A stretch of DNA of 64,000 nucleotides from CAXMQZ01 sp963707075 (GCA_963707075.1 CAVPOX010000006.1:1-64000); one strand, 5' to 3'; shown: positions 45,645-54,980, counted from the first letter of the stretch. A program made the numbers and translations. The notes: a model not told the origin generated them from the sequence alone.

Positions 45645-46541
45645 ATGCGAGCCCTGGAGCATCAATGGGCCATCATTCTGGCCGGCGGGGAGGGTAAGAG
45701 GCTCGAATCCTTTCGCCTTGGCGCGAATGAAGGCCCGATCCCAAAGCAGTATCGGGCTTTCGCCGGTGGCAAGTCGATGCTCCAGTGGACAGTCGACCGG
45801 GCACGGGCACTGTTACCGGTTGAGCGCATCGTAACGATCGTAGCTCCGGAACATCGTCGTTGGTGGCAGAGTGAGCTGGCCTGTCTTCCCGAGAACAATG
45901 TGGTGATTCAGCCCGAAAACAAGGGAACAGCGGTGGGAGTGCTGCTGCCGCTCATGAGCATCCTGGAGCGAGATCGCGAAGCGGAGATCCTCGTCCTGCC
46001 CTCGGACCACCATGTAGAGGACGAGGAGCTCATGCGCGAGGTCCTGTTTCAGGCGTGCGGGTTGGCACGAACCCATGCCGAGCGGGTCATTCTCATCGGA
46101 ATGGAGGCAACCCGCGATGCTGCGGACTACGGGTGGATCGTGCCTGGGGTCCCCGTTGCCGACCGCACCCTGCGAAGCGTGACCGCATTCTGTGAGAAGC
46201 CCGATCAGTCGACTTCGAGACGGCTGCGCTATCTGGGAGCGTTGGTCAACAGTCTGATTATCGTCGCCAGCGGTCGCGCCTTGCTCGGCCTCCTCGCGGA
46301 GGCCGCACCAAGGATAGTCGAGCGATTCGCCGTGCACAGCTGCGAGCAGTCGAGTGTGCTGCGGGAGACCCAAAAACTCTACAATGGCATGGCGTTCTGC
46401 GATCTCAGTCGCGAGGTTCTCGAGCGGCGCCCGCAGCAGTTGCTGGTCTATCCGGCTCCCTCAGCGTGCGGCTGGTCAGACCTCGGCACACCAACTCGGA
46501 TGGGTCGCTTTCTCGACCTTCAACAGGCTTCGGCAGCCTAG
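45645..46541 (+). CDS. Mannose-1-phosphate guanylyltransferase-like nucleotidyltransferase
   Basis: 298 residues, matching the catalytic domain of ManC/AlgA without the C-terminal isomerase. Signature regions: WAIILAGGEGKRLESFRLG, PIPKQYRAFAGGKSMLQWTV, VIQPENKGTAVGVLLPL, ILVLPSDHHVEDEE and GWIVPG. The usual GGxGTRL loop has Lys for Thr. It would form GDP-mannose or a related nucleotide sugar. Its place in a stress island suggests capsule or glycan synthesis under stress; this is inference. Confidence 0.82.
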   Translation: MRALEHQWAIILAGGEGKRLESFRLGANEGPIPKQYRAFAGGKSMLQWTVDRARALLPVERIVTIVAPEHRRWWQSELACLPENNVVIQPENKGTAVGVLLPLMSILERDREAEILVLPSDHHVEDEELMREVLFQACGLARTHAERVILIGMEATRDAADYGWIVPGVPVADRTLRSVTAFCEKPDQSTSRRLRYLGALVNSLIIVASGRALLGLLAEAAPRIVERFAVHSCEQSSVLRETQKLYNGMAFCDLSREVLERRPQQLLVYPAPSACGWSDLGTPTRMGRFLDLQQASAA

Positions 46542-46595
46542 AAGGCGGTCTGTCCTGTCCCAGCGAGTTGTGTCTGGCCAGTCCCGCTGGTCATC

Positions 46596-47285
46596 TCAGC
46601 GGCGACGTTTCAGAACCCGGCGGAAATCCTGAAAGACGACGAACTTCACGGCGAAGAAGAGCGTGATGGCGAGAAACAGCCAGGAGTCGAAAAGCCACGC
46701 GAAGAGAGGAAACGCCGAGAAGAAGGTGCGGACGCCGAGCGTGTAACGGTTGGAGGCCATGTTGATGAGTCCAGTCAGATAGTCGACAGGTGGACCTTCC
46801 TCCGCTTCGATGACGGCGGGGTCGGCACCAATCACCAGGTTGAACTGTCCAAGGCGCCTCAGTGAGGCCATGTAGTAGGAAAAGGCCACTGCGAAGATAA
46901 AGATCAGGAGGTATAGCTTGGCCGACACGGCACCGGGGTGGAGATCCCAGCTGGTCGGATGGGCGACCTCCGCGGGTACTGTGGAGTAGTTGAGAAGTGC
47001 ATTCGCAGTCATGCCGAGCAGGATCAACGCTGCAGACCCGAGCAGTGAATTCATCATGGTCAGGTTGCGGGTCTGTTGAGCCGCCAGCAATATGTCCTGC
47101 CGCTCGATGAGCCCTTTGATCCACGAATGCCGCAAGAGATCCAGTCGTCCTTTGGCCGTCTTCTGGTGCGGCGAGTTTCTCACCAGGATTGGATAGAGGC
47201 CGTGGTAGACAGGAAAAACCAGCAGGTACAGGGCAAACCCCACCATGTCCAAACGGTTTTGGAAGAGCTCGTTCCAGGCCGTCAT
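46596..47285 (-). CDS. DUF599 family membrane protein
   Basis: 229 residues with four hydrophobic helices: MVGFALYLLVFPVYHGLYPI, LLGSAALILLGMTANALL, AKLYLLIFIFAVAFSYYMAS and TFFSAFPLFAWLFDSWLF. The QQTRNLTMMNSLLGSAALIL and YTLGVRTFFSAFPLFAW motifs fit DUF599. The family is uncharacterised. Confidence 0.8.
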   Translation of the reverse strand: MTAWNELFQNRLDMVGFALYLLVFPVYHGLYPILVRNSPHQKTAKGRLDLLRHSWIKGLIERQDILLAAQQTRNLTMMNSLLGSAALILLGMTANALLNYSTVPAEVAHPTSWDLHPGAVSAKLYLLIFIFAVAFSYYMASLRRLGQFNLVIGADPAVIEAEEGPPVDYLTGLINMASNRYTLGVRTFFSAFPLFAWLFDSWLFLAITLFFAVKFVVFQDFRRVLKRRR

Positions 47286-47466
47286 GGGGATATTGTACGA
47301 CGGCTGGGTCAGCTGATCGAGCGGCAGGACCGCCTGGTCAATGCGACTCTGGGGAGCGCTAGGCAGTCGATGCCTGGAGACATCCCGATGACGCGTGCCA
47401 CCGGTTCCGGCAGCCTGCCTGTCTGGACGACCTCCTGCCGCGGTTCAGTTGGATGCTGGCCCCGGC

Positions 47467-48669
47467 TCAGTCGGATTCGACACGGTCATAGGCGGGCGGT
47501 GTCTTCGCCCAGGGATAGCCACTTCTGCCCATCTCGGCGCCGAGATCATAAAGCTTGCGCATCCAGGCACGGTCGAAGAGCTCGGTGGGAACCTCATCGA
47601 AGGTGTCAGGAATGAACGCGAGATTGAAGTCGAGGCCGTCGCGCTCCGCCAGGGCGAAGATCCGATAGAGATCTCCCACGCCTTGCGCCCGGATCAACGA
47701 TGCGATCGACCGGTGGGCGATCGGCAGGAGCTTGCGGTGAACAATGGCGGCATCCGCGTCGAGTCGCGAGTTGCGGATTACGAAGACTCTGGGTGCTCGA
47801 GGAGATTCGAGCTTCTCGAGAACCCGGGCCCAGTCGATGGCCGCTGGGTACAGGAAGACCTGCGAAGCGGTACCACCGTCGACATGGAGCTCGTCGTAGC
47901 TTTGGCCATTCGCTTCGACGTCGAAGGTTACGGGCGGAAACGCCGCCGGGATGGAGGCCGAAGCCAGGATGATCTTGCGAATGATCTCGAGGCGCTGCGG
48001 GTGATCGCTCGCTGCGATGACGGAGACGCGCCAGATCACCGGCCGTTCGACATCGAGATTCGTGGTTCCGATGTTGAGCCCCCGCCCTTTGCGCGCTTCG
48101 ACGGCGATCGCCTCGACAATCTCTTCATCGATGTACTTCGCAATGAGAGCTTCGAACTTGTCGGTGCTATACATCGCATCACTGGTCAGGGTGTTGAGCA
48201 GATTCCGTTTCTTGAGGAGGTCCGCAGTCGCGTAGTCCGTGTACATCTCTTCGAGGACGTTGTCGTAGGCAGCGCCGAGGAAGGCAAACGGTGCCGCTAG
48301 GGCACCGGTGCTGATGCCGGTGACCAACTGGAACTCGGGACGGTCTCCAGCTGCCGTCCATCCTGCGAGGACACCGGCACCGAAGGCCCCCGCGGCACCG
48401 CCGCCGGAGATCGCCAGGTAGTACTGCTGCTTGCCAAACCAGGCTGGGTAGCGCTCCGCGATTTCTTGTCGCGATTGGGCGAACCACTCGTCGGCGTAGA
48501 ACGGGATTTCGTCCCCCCAGACCCGGCCATCGGGTATGCCGGTGAGCGTGGCTTCCTCGGCGAGCTCGGGCGGCAAGGGCTGGCGTTTGGGTACCGAAGC
48601 ACAGCCAAGAGCCAGGAGCATGGAGAGTGCGGTGATCCCGTTGCGGATCGGGTGAGTCGTTCGGATCAT
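47467..48669 (-). CDS. Patatin-like phospholipase, predicted lipoprotein
   Basis: 400 residues from an ATG behind GGAG. The signal peptide ends in a lipobox (LLALGC at residue 23). Patatin elements are all present: oxyanion loop SGGGAAGAFGAGVL near residue 90, nucleophile elbow GISTGA near 118, and the catalytic Asp in VDGGTAS near 270. It should hydrolyse acyl esters of phospholipids in the periplasm, attached to a membrane. Confidence 0.88.
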   Translation of the reverse strand: MIRTTHPIRNGITALSMLLALGCASVPKRQPLPPELAEEATLTGIPDGRVWGDEIPFYADEWFAQSRQEIAERYPAWFGKQQYYLAISGGGAAGAFGAGVLAGWTAAGDRPEFQLVTGISTGALAAPFAFLGAAYDNVLEEMYTDYATADLLKKRNLLNTLTSDAMYSTDKFEALIAKYIDEEIVEAIAVEARKGRGLNIGTTNLDVERPVIWRVSVIAASDHPQRLEIIRKIILASASIPAAFPPVTFDVEANGQSYDELHVDGGTASQVFLYPAAIDWARVLEKLESPRAPRVFVIRNSRLDADAAIVHRKLLPIAHRSIASLIRAQGVGDLYRIFALAERDGLDFNLAFIPDTFDEVPTELFDRAWMRKLYDLGAEMGRSGYPWAKTPPAYDRVESD

Positions 48670-48822
48670 CGTGTCTCCAGGAGAGGTCGGGCGAAGCCGA
48701 GGTGGGTTTACAGTGTGACTGTGATTGTAGTGCGAAAGCGGGACTCAGATGAAGAGGTCTTGCCTGAGGGGCTCGACTTCAGCGTTTGCCCCGCGCCGAC
48801 CCCTCGATAAACTGTCACTGGA

Positions 48823-49695
48823 GTGCGACGGTCGATAACCGAGGCCGGGAAGCGAGCGAAATTGGCGACGAATCCGCGTGGTGAGGAGATCTGGCAGGGA
48901 GCGTACGAGATCCCATGGGAGGATCCAGAGTTCAGCAGGCGCATGCTCCGGGAACACCTGAACCAGAATCACGACCTGGCCAGCCGCTGCCGGGAGTGGA
49001 TCGATCAGCAGGTCACCTGGATCGACGGGACTCTGCTGAGCGGACACCCGTCACGGATTCTCGACCTGGGGTGTGGACCGGGGTTCTATCTGCATCGTTT
49101 GGCGATACTGGGTCACCGTTGTCTTGGGGTCGACTTCGGCCCGGCCTCCATCGAGTTCGCTCGCGAACACAATCCGGACACGTCGCGGTGCCGGTTTGTG
49201 CTGGGAGACATCCGGCGAATCGACTTCGGCGGACCGTTCGATCTGGCGATGATTCTGTTCGGTGAGCTGAACGTGTTTTCGCCGCAAGAAGCGTCGGCGA
49301 TTCTTCGCCGTGTCCAGGCGAGCCTCGCCAGCGGCGGGCGGCTGATCGTCGAGCTCCAAACACCGGAAGCTGTCGAGAAAACGGGACGGACAGAGACTTT
49401 CGAAGAGAGTTGCGCAGCGGGTCTCTTTGCAGACGAACCTTATCGTTGCAGAACGGAGAGTGAGTGGTTGGCCGAAGCACAGGTTGCCGTGCAGAGGTTC
49501 CACGTTTCCCGAGCGGGGAGTGCCAATGGGCGCACGTTCCGCAACACGACGAGAGCATGGTCCGATGATGATTTTCAGACCTTGTTGACCGGGGCCGGAT
49601 TGGGTGGGATAGGTCGGCACCCCGACTGGCCCTGCGATACCGGCGATCTGGCACTGTGGTCGGCACGACCCCGCACCTCGCTGCAGGGCTATTGA
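48823..49695 (+). CDS. Class I SAM-dependent methyltransferase
   Basis: 290 residues from a GTG. Motif I is ILDLGCGPGFYLHRLAILGH near residue 79, then CLGVDFGPASIEFAR, RRIDFGGPFDLAMILFGELN and ASLASGGRLIVELQ. The N-terminal QGAYEIPWEDPEFSRRML and the region after motif III are not diagnostic of a substrate. It is divergent from the patatin gene; the 153-bp gap between should hold both promoters. Confidence 0.85.
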   Translation: MRRSITEAGKRAKLATNPRGEEIWQGAYEIPWEDPEFSRRMLREHLNQNHDLASRCREWIDQQVTWIDGTLLSGHPSRILDLGCGPGFYLHRLAILGHRCLGVDFGPASIEFAREHNPDTSRCRFVLGDIRRIDFGGPFDLAMILFGELNVFSPQEASAILRRVQASLASGGRLIVELQTPEAVEKTGRTETFEESCAAGLFADEPYRCRTESEWLAEAQVAVQRFHVSRAGSANGRTFRNTTRAWSDDDFQTLLTGAGLGGIGRHPDWPCDTGDLALWSARPRTSLQGY

Positions 49696-49801
49696 CCGGT
49701 ATGGGGCCGAGGAGGGGCAAGCAGCCTGGTACCGTAAGAGCTTCTCGATCGCCGTCCTGGAGGGAGGCGAAGCAAAAGAATTGTTGGGAGGTATGAGCGC
49801 C

Positions 49802-50212
49802 ATGTATAGACAGGTTCGGATGAGTGTCGAGCTTCTTGCCTTGACAGCGTTGTTGCTGGTTGGAGTGAACCTGGGAGGGTGCAAATCGGCGGAGGAGCCA
49901 GTCGATGCAGCTGCGGCGACGGATCCTGCGGACGCGGATGCCCAGAGCAGCACTGCCGAAACCTATCCTGCCGACAGGATCGCCAGCTTGGCCGGAACCG
50001 ACTGGCGATTGGTGGAGTTCCAGTCGATGGACGACGTGACGGGCACGGTCCGCCCGGAGGATCCTTCACTGTACACCCTGCGTCTGAAGGCCGACGGCAC
50101 GCAGTACGTCGAGCACGAGCGTGTGCCGGGTGAAACGCAACCTGAGGGAATCCGCTACCTGGCGGGGGAGTTTACGTTCGAAGACGGTATCCCTCTCGAG
50201 CCCCACACCTGA
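49802..50212 (+). CDS. Small lipoprotein, decayed META-like domain
   Basis: About 136 residues from the ATG at 49802, with GGGAGG upstream. A lipoprotein signal (LALTALLLVGVNLGGC) is followed by an Ala/Asp-rich linker and LAGTDWRLVEFQSMDD, YTLRLKADGT, which is the beginning of a META/HslJ-type domain. After that the expected conserved Cys-Asn core does not follow in frame; a weak trace (VKRNLRESATWRG) is seen in another frame at about 50125. The second half may be lost by a frame break. Confidence 0.6.
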   Translation: MYRQVRMSVELLALTALLLVGVNLGGCKSAEEPVDAAAATDPADADAQSSTAETYPADRIASLAGTDWRLVEFQSMDDVTGTVRPEDPSLYTLRLKADGTQYVEHERVPGETQPEGIRYLAGEFTFEDGIPLEPHT

Positions 50213-50270
50213 GGGGGAGGCCACCTTGGGTAGAGCTGCCAAGAAGCTGCCCCGATGCAGAGGCAGTCCA

Positions 50271-51398
50271 ATGAAATCCGGTGCCACCAGGCGGGCCTGT
50301 GTTTTTGTCGGCGTCTGTCTGGCCATAGGTTGCTCTCCGTCAGCCGATGCACCGCTCGAGGTGCGACTGCAGGAGATCCTCGACGGTGGTCTCCGTAGAT
50401 CCGATGCGTCGGGTGTCTCTGCGGCCATCGTGTTCCCCGACGACACCCTGTGGACCGGAACGAGTGGGGTCTCCCACGACCAGGTCGCGGTCCGGCCCGA
50501 CATGGTCTTCGGCATCGGCAGCATCACGAAGAACGTCGTCGCTGCCCTGACCCTCGAGCTCGTCGAGCAAGGTGTTCTCGCACTCGAAGACCCGCTGTCG
50601 AAGTGGCTCCCGGAGCATCGGCACGTCGATCCCCAAATTACCATCCGTCAGCTACTGAACCATACGAGTGGCCTGTACATGTTCTGGGACAACGACCATC
50701 TTTGGCAGGCGTTGAAGGCCGACAGGTCGCGCAGGTGGCGCCCGGAAGAGGTTCTAAGCTATATCGGAGAGCCCTACTTCGTGGCGGGTACCGGATGGCG
50801 CTATTCCAACACCAACTACCTGCTGCTGGCGATGATCCTGACCAGGGCCACCGGTTCCACCCTGTCCGCGGAGCTGCGAAGGCAGTTCTGGGAGCCGCTG
50901 GGAATCGAGGATGCGTATCTGATTCTCGAAGACGCTCTGCCCGACAACCTGGCTCACGTCTACGGCGACGACTTTCAGTTCGGTCCCCGTGAGCGGGATT
51001 TGACGTTCGAGCCCAGGGACGCGCACGAGAGCATCACCTGGGGGTCGAGTGGCCTGTTCATGACGGCGGAGGCTCTGGCGCGCTGGTGCCAGGCGCTGTT
51101 CGGCGGCGAGGTGCTGAGCCCGGAGTCGATGGACGCGATGCTCGAGTTCGTCGAGTTTCGACCGGTGGCGAACATGCGAGCCTACGGGCTGGGTGTGCAG
51201 GTCTTCGAGAAATCGTTTGCCAGTGGAGAGCGGGCAATTGGCCATGGCGGAGGCAACATCGGGACCGCGACCTACATGGTCTTTCTACCGGAACACCGCA
51301 CCAGCATCGTGGTGATGGTCAATGCCTATCCCACCGATGCAGTGGGCGCCATCACGAAAAAGTTGATCCGAACCCTCCTTCGACACGGAGAGGTCTGA
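50271..51398 (+). CDS. Class C beta-lactamase-like serine hydrolase, lipoprotein
   Basis: 375 residues from the ATG at 50271, which opens a lipoprotein signal ending in CLAIGC. The PF00144 fold is complete: SxxK nucleophile in GIGSITKNVVAALTLE, the Tyr-x-Asn motif in WRYSNTNYLLLAMIL, and the HxG triad-like segment GHGGGNIGTATYM. These proteins are D-alanyl-peptidases, esterases or penicillin-binding enzymes rather than true beta-lactamases in most cases. Substrate unknown; acts in the periplasm. Confidence 0.88.
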   Translation: MKSGATRRACVFVGVCLAIGCSPSADAPLEVRLQEILDGGLRRSDASGVSAAIVFPDDTLWTGTSGVSHDQVAVRPDMVFGIGSITKNVVAALTLELVEQGVLALEDPLSKWLPEHRHVDPQITIRQLLNHTSGLYMFWDNDHLWQALKADRSRRWRPEEVLSYIGEPYFVAGTGWRYSNTNYLLLAMILTRATGSTLSAELRRQFWEPLGIEDAYLILEDALPDNLAHVYGDDFQFGPRERDLTFEPRDAHESITWGSSGLFMTAEALARWCQALFGGEVLSPESMDAMLEFVEFRPVANMRAYGLGVQVFEKSFASGERAIGHGGGNIGTATYMVFLPEHRTSIVVMVNAYPTDAVGAITKKLIRTLLRHGEV

Positions 51399-51459
51399 TC
51401 CCTGGACCGCCGAGCGAGACTTGCCAGACAATGGCGGTTCGTTGACCACCTATTGTGAG

Positions 51460-51888
51460 ATGAAAGCAATGAAGAACTGAAAGAGCACGCTGTTCATGAT
51501 GACGGTCCTGGCCTTGGCCTCGAGTGCCGGACTTGTGGCGCAGGAGACGGTGTCGAAGCTGCAGGCTCTGATTGGTGCCAGAGGCCTGGCAACCGACCAA
51601 CTGGGTGAGCGGGGCTATACGTATGTCCGGACCGAGAAAAGCGACGACAGCTCCTACACCTACTGGACAGAGCACAACACGGACCGCTGTGTGATCGCCC
51701 GTGTCTCGGACGGGAAGATCGCTTCGATCGTCTACGCTCCGAGCTCCGACTGTGACTCAGCTGCTGCGAGTACTACTGCCGAAGAGGAGTTCGCCACCGT
51801 GTGCGGGGTGATTGCGGACGGCAAGACCTACTTTTTCACTTCCGACAAGAGAGCCGCCAAACGAGAGATCGAGAGCTTCAGGGACTAG
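51460..51888 (+). CDS. Small exported protein with an in-frame TGA in its signal peptide
   Basis: An ATG at 51460 opens MKAMKN, a basic n-region, but the seventh codon is TGA (51478-51480). The frame continues KSTLFMMTVLALASSAGLVA, the rest of a signal peptide, and a 115-residue mature domain (TVSKLQALIGARGLATDQLG, GYTYVRTEKSDDSSYTYWTE, CVIARVSDGKIASIVYAP). Without the stop this would be a perfect secreted protein. An ATG at 51496 allows a start but gives an n-region with no positive charge. No family recognised; two Cys may form a disulfide. Confidence 0.65.
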
Positions 51889-51907
51889 GCCAGCTTGCCG
51901 GGTCTTG

Positions 51908-51941
51908 GCATTCGGGCCTTCCGCTGGGAAGGCCCGAATGC
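51908..51941. terminator. Perfect 15-bp hairpin between convergent genes
   Basis: GCATTCGGGCCTTCC (51908-51922) and its exact complement (51927-51941) flank the tetraloop GCTG. It lies 20 bases after the small exported protein gene and about 50 bases from the end of the convergent DUF3011 gene. There is no T-run on either side; a bidirectional terminator is the likely role. Confidence 0.7.
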
Positions 51942-51993
51942 TGAACCAGACGGTCAGGGCCAGTAGGACTGGCGAGGAGGGTCCGCGGCCTCG

Positions 51994-52917
51994 TCAGTTA
52001 CATCGAACCTGGATCGAGCTGATCGAATCGTCACCGACGCGACTGCCACGCAGATCGGGAAGCCCGCCGGAGATCTCGGTGTGGTTACCCTGGAAATTCT
52101 CGTGCTGGTAGAGCCGAGCCCGGCAGCCTCGTGAGACCCGCGCCGACGTGGCTTGATCGTTCCCGATGGAGCTACCCGTCAACGATCCGGCGTCCCGCGA
52201 GAAGACTTCACTGCGGCCCGTGTAGTTGAGATCGCGATACAGCGTCAGACCCCGGTTGCTGCTGCTGGCCTGGCTCCATCCCCAGTTGTCGTTGTGGCCA
52301 TCGATCATGAATTCGGCCCGGCAATTGCCCGACACCCAGATGCCGTTGCGATCGTAGCCCCAGGTGCGATTGTAGTTGCAGGCGTCGCGGCTGAGCTGGC
52401 GATGCAACTCGACATGCTGGGACCAGCCGGCGCTGCAGTACTGATAGCGGCCACCATACGACTCGCAGGTCACCAGCCGGCCGTCGGAGCTCCAGCTGCT
52501 GCGACTGGTTCCGCTGCTGCCATGATCGTGAGAGTCGTCCGCTTTGGAGGCAATCGCTGCGATCACGCCAGCCGCCAGCAGGCCACCGATGATCGCCCCG
52601 GCCTTGTCGCCACTCTTGCCATCGCTGTGCGATGCACCGCTCGAAGTTCCCCGGCTCTGACTGCGCTGGCCGACGACGAACTCCGCCTGGCAGCCATTGG
52701 AGACCCACACACCCTTGCTGTCGTAGCCCCAGGTGTCGTTCTGCCAGCAACCAGCGTGACTCAGCTGGTGATCGAGGACCACGCCGCCGCTGGTGTCGAC
52801 GGGGCAGTAGTGGTGATCATGTCCGAACGATTCGCAGGTCACCTTGAACTCGGCGCGCGCCGCGACGGTCGGCACGAGGAGAAGGGTTACCGTCAACATT
52901 GCAATCGAGCGTTTCAT
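51994..52917 (-). CDS. Exported protein with two DUF3011 repeats and a beta-gamma crystallin domain
   Basis: 307 residues with signal peptide (MLTVTLLLVPTVAARAEF). DUF3011 repeat 1 (about 25-85: VTCESFGHDHHYCPVDTSGG, WGYDSKGVWVSNGCQAEF) and repeat 2 (about 150-210: VTCESYGGRYQYCSAG, WGYDRNGIWVSGNCRAEF) are separated by a Gly/Ala membrane-like stretch. The last ~80 residues are two Greek-key motifs (LYRDLNYTGRSEVF and LYQHENFQGNHTEI), each with a calcium-type signature, NDQATS and DDSISS. Known crystallin domains with that motif bind Ca2+. It starts at the overlapping TGATG of the EF-hand gene. Confidence 0.85.
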   Translation of the reverse strand: MKRSIAMLTVTLLLVPTVAARAEFKVTCESFGHDHHYCPVDTSGGVVLDHQLSHAGCWQNDTWGYDSKGVWVSNGCQAEFVVGQRSQSRGTSSGASHSDGKSGDKAGAIIGGLLAAGVIAAIASKADDSHDHGSSGTSRSSWSSDGRLVTCESYGGRYQYCSAGWSQHVELHRQLSRDACNYNRTWGYDRNGIWVSGNCRAEFMIDGHNDNWGWSQASSSNRGLTLYRDLNYTGRSEVFSRDAGSLTGSSIGNDQATSARVSRGCRARLYQHENFQGNHTEISGGLPDLRGSRVGDDSISSIQVRCN

Positions 52918-53339
52918 CAGTTCTCCTCTCCGTGACCGGCAACCGCCAGCTCTTCCTTGGTGAAATGGCCATCCGCATCGCTGTCGACGGTCTCGAACAA
53001 GAGGAGGGTGTGCCCGATGAATTCGCGGTGCGAGATCGCCTTGTCCTCGTCGCTGTCGGCGAGCTCGTGATGGGGAGCAACCAGGACGGCTGAGAACTCG
53101 TCTTCCTGCAGAAGGCCATCGCCGTCACTGTCGAGCTCGAAGAAGACCTTGGTCATACGGTTGCGGAACTCTTCCATGCTGATCCTGCCATCGGCATCCC
53201 GGTCAGCGGATTCAAAATCTGAAACCGGGGTTGCCTCACCCGCCGGGGCCGTGGCGAATTCGACGCTGCCATCCTCAGCCCACAGACCGCCGGCGAGCGC
53301 CAGGCATCCAAGAACGATGGTCATGTACAACTTCTGCAA
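52917..53339 (-). CDS. Exported EF-hand protein
   Basis: 140 residues. The TTG at 53339 is chosen because AGGAGG lies 6 bases upstream and it gives a basic n-region before the signal peptide (IVLGCLALAGGLWAED); the ATG at 53324 lacks a site. Four calcium loops follow: DRDADGRISMEEF, DSDGDGLLQEDEF, DSDEDKAISHREF (less ideal) and DSDADGHFTKEEL. It is translationally coupled to the DUF3011/crystallin gene (TGATG), so two exported calcium-binding proteins are made together. Confidence 0.87.
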   Translation of the reverse strand: MQKLYMTIVLGCLALAGGLWAEDGSVEFATAPAGEATPVSDFESADRDADGRISMEEFRNRMTKVFFELDSDGDGLLQEDEFSAVLVAPHHELADSDEDKAISHREFIGHTLLLFETVDSDADGHFTKEELAVAGHGEEN

Positions 53340-53475
53340 TAAAAACCTCCTCTCTCGATCAGTCGTGTTCGTCGAACTTCGACAAGATGGTAACTCTATG
53401 ATATTCTGATCAACTGGGTCACCTCCCCGTGATTCGATGGCCACGCCGGCACGTTTTTTGCGACCGTATGAAGGC

Positions 53476-54384
53476 ATGAACACTTACCGACTGGCATACA
53501 CCGCACTCCCTTGGCTTGCGCTCTTCACCACAGCCAGCATTGGCTTGGCGATGGAGGGCCGAGCCTGGGGCGATATCCACGTCCAGACCATGGACGGCGC
53601 GACCTACGACTGTCAGGCAGCAGGCGAGTTCGTCGCAAGTCGCTCGACGGCCGGAGACCTCGAAGTGCAGCTGCGTCTCGAGTCGAGAGGTTTCTCGCCG
53701 AATGTGTCCGTCGCCACGGCAGTGGCCGTACTGGTCGATTCGACACGCGCCTCGGTGGTCCTGGGGCGCGAGCCGATGCTCTTTGTGGACGAGCAGCCCA
53801 TGCCGCTCTCCGAAGGTGGTCTCGAGTTGCCGGATGGCGGCCGAATCGAGCAGTCTAAGCGAGGTTACGAGATCTACTGGAGCGACGGCTCGATCTTGTC
53901 CATCGACGCACGCAAGCGACACCTGAATGTGTTTCTGCGACCTGCTGAGAGCCGTCGAGGCACACTCTCGGGTCTTTTCGGCAACTTCAACGGCATCGCC
54001 GCGGACGATGTCGAGGCTTCGCTTGCTACCCTCGGCTCGGACTCGCGCGCCAGACTCCATGCCGGCCTCGCGGACCTGGCGAGGATTCTGCTCGATGGCG
54101 ATGCCGACGATGGCCGACTGGTGGAACAGGAAGAGTCGCTCTTCGAGTACGAACCGGGTCAGAGCACGTGGACGTTCAGAAAACCGCCGCCGACACGACA
54201 GGCCACGCTCGACGGCACTCTCCGCGAACTGGCGACGACGAGCACAGGAGGCTTGCGAGGAGGCCGGTGTCACCGATGCTGATCTGCTCGAAGCCTGTAT
54301 CATCGACGTCGGCTACACACGAGACGAGAGCTTTGCGGAGACTGCCGCCTCGGTGCAGGCGAGGAATGCTGTCGAACTGGGACT
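53476..54384 (+). CDS. Von Willebrand factor type D domain protein, frame break near the end
   Basis: The ATG at 53476 opens a signal peptide (ALPWLALFTTASIGLA). The vWD domain is clear: WGDIHVQTMDGATYDCQAAG, a middle of beta strands, and GTLSGLFGNFNGIAADDV near residue 170. The frame ends at 54282, but homologous sequence continues in the next frame (QEACEEAGVTDADLLEACII, DVGYTRDESFAE), so there is a one-base break at about 54240. The true 3' end is not defined and approaches the convergent cupin gene. vWD modules mediate extracellular adhesion or multimerisation and often coordinate Ca2+. Confidence 0.75.
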
Positions 54385-54980
54385 CGAGGTCGGTCAGGGA
54401 AGCCGACGCCAATCCCTGAGGCCGAGGGCGCCTCCGGAGGTTGTGACACCGACTACTGATGGCCCGCGCGCGGCGTTGTCCTGCAGCCGGAATGACCTTC
54501 CACGGGCCAATTCCGGTGATCTGGAGGATGGTGCCTCTATCGATCCAGACCTGGTGCATCGCGTCGCGAGCATTGACGTAGTAGTCGCCCGATCCGAACT
54601 CTGTCGCGTCCTGGCGGTCGGTGTCGGCCCCGAAGGCCACGGCGACGGTGCCACGGATTACCGTGACCCGTTCGTCTTTTGGATGCCAATGCGGCGGCAT
54701 GACGAAGTTCTCGACGGTTTGGAACCGCAACGTGAAGAGATCCTCGCCCTGTGGATCACCGTCGAGCACGGCCATCTCGCAGCCGTCCGGGAGTGTCGGC
54801 GGGCACGGTCCCCAGGGCGTGTCGTCGAAACGCACGACATGTTGAACCTCGCCGTCCGGAAAGTGCATGACACCAATTTCCTGGCCTGCGCTGGCGCCGG
54901 CAATGAGAACCAGAATCAGGCAAGGCGTGAGTCGTGCAAGATTGGAAAATCGGCTTTGTGGGTGAAGAGCTAGCGATCAT
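54176..54980 (-). CDS. Exported cupin-domain protein with frame breaks
   Basis: The ATG at 54980, preceded by AGGAGAC, reads MIASSSPTKPIF; the hydrophobic signal core (RLTPCLILVLIAGASAGQ) is in another frame, implying one indel at 54925-54945. The mature cupin follows: VMHFPDGEVQHVVRFDDTPW, FVMPPHWHPKDERVTVIRG (metal-binding His-x-His...Glu) and HQVWIDRGTILQITGIGPW. Conservation ends near 54487 and the frame then runs on to 54176 through the vWD gene on the other strand, so the natural stop is probably lost as well. Function unknown. Confidence 0.65.

Noticed and set aside
51460..51888. Selenocysteine at the TGA in the signal peptide
   Set aside because: The codon lies in the n-region of a signal peptide, a place with no role for selenocysteine, and no hairpin of SECIS type was evident after it.
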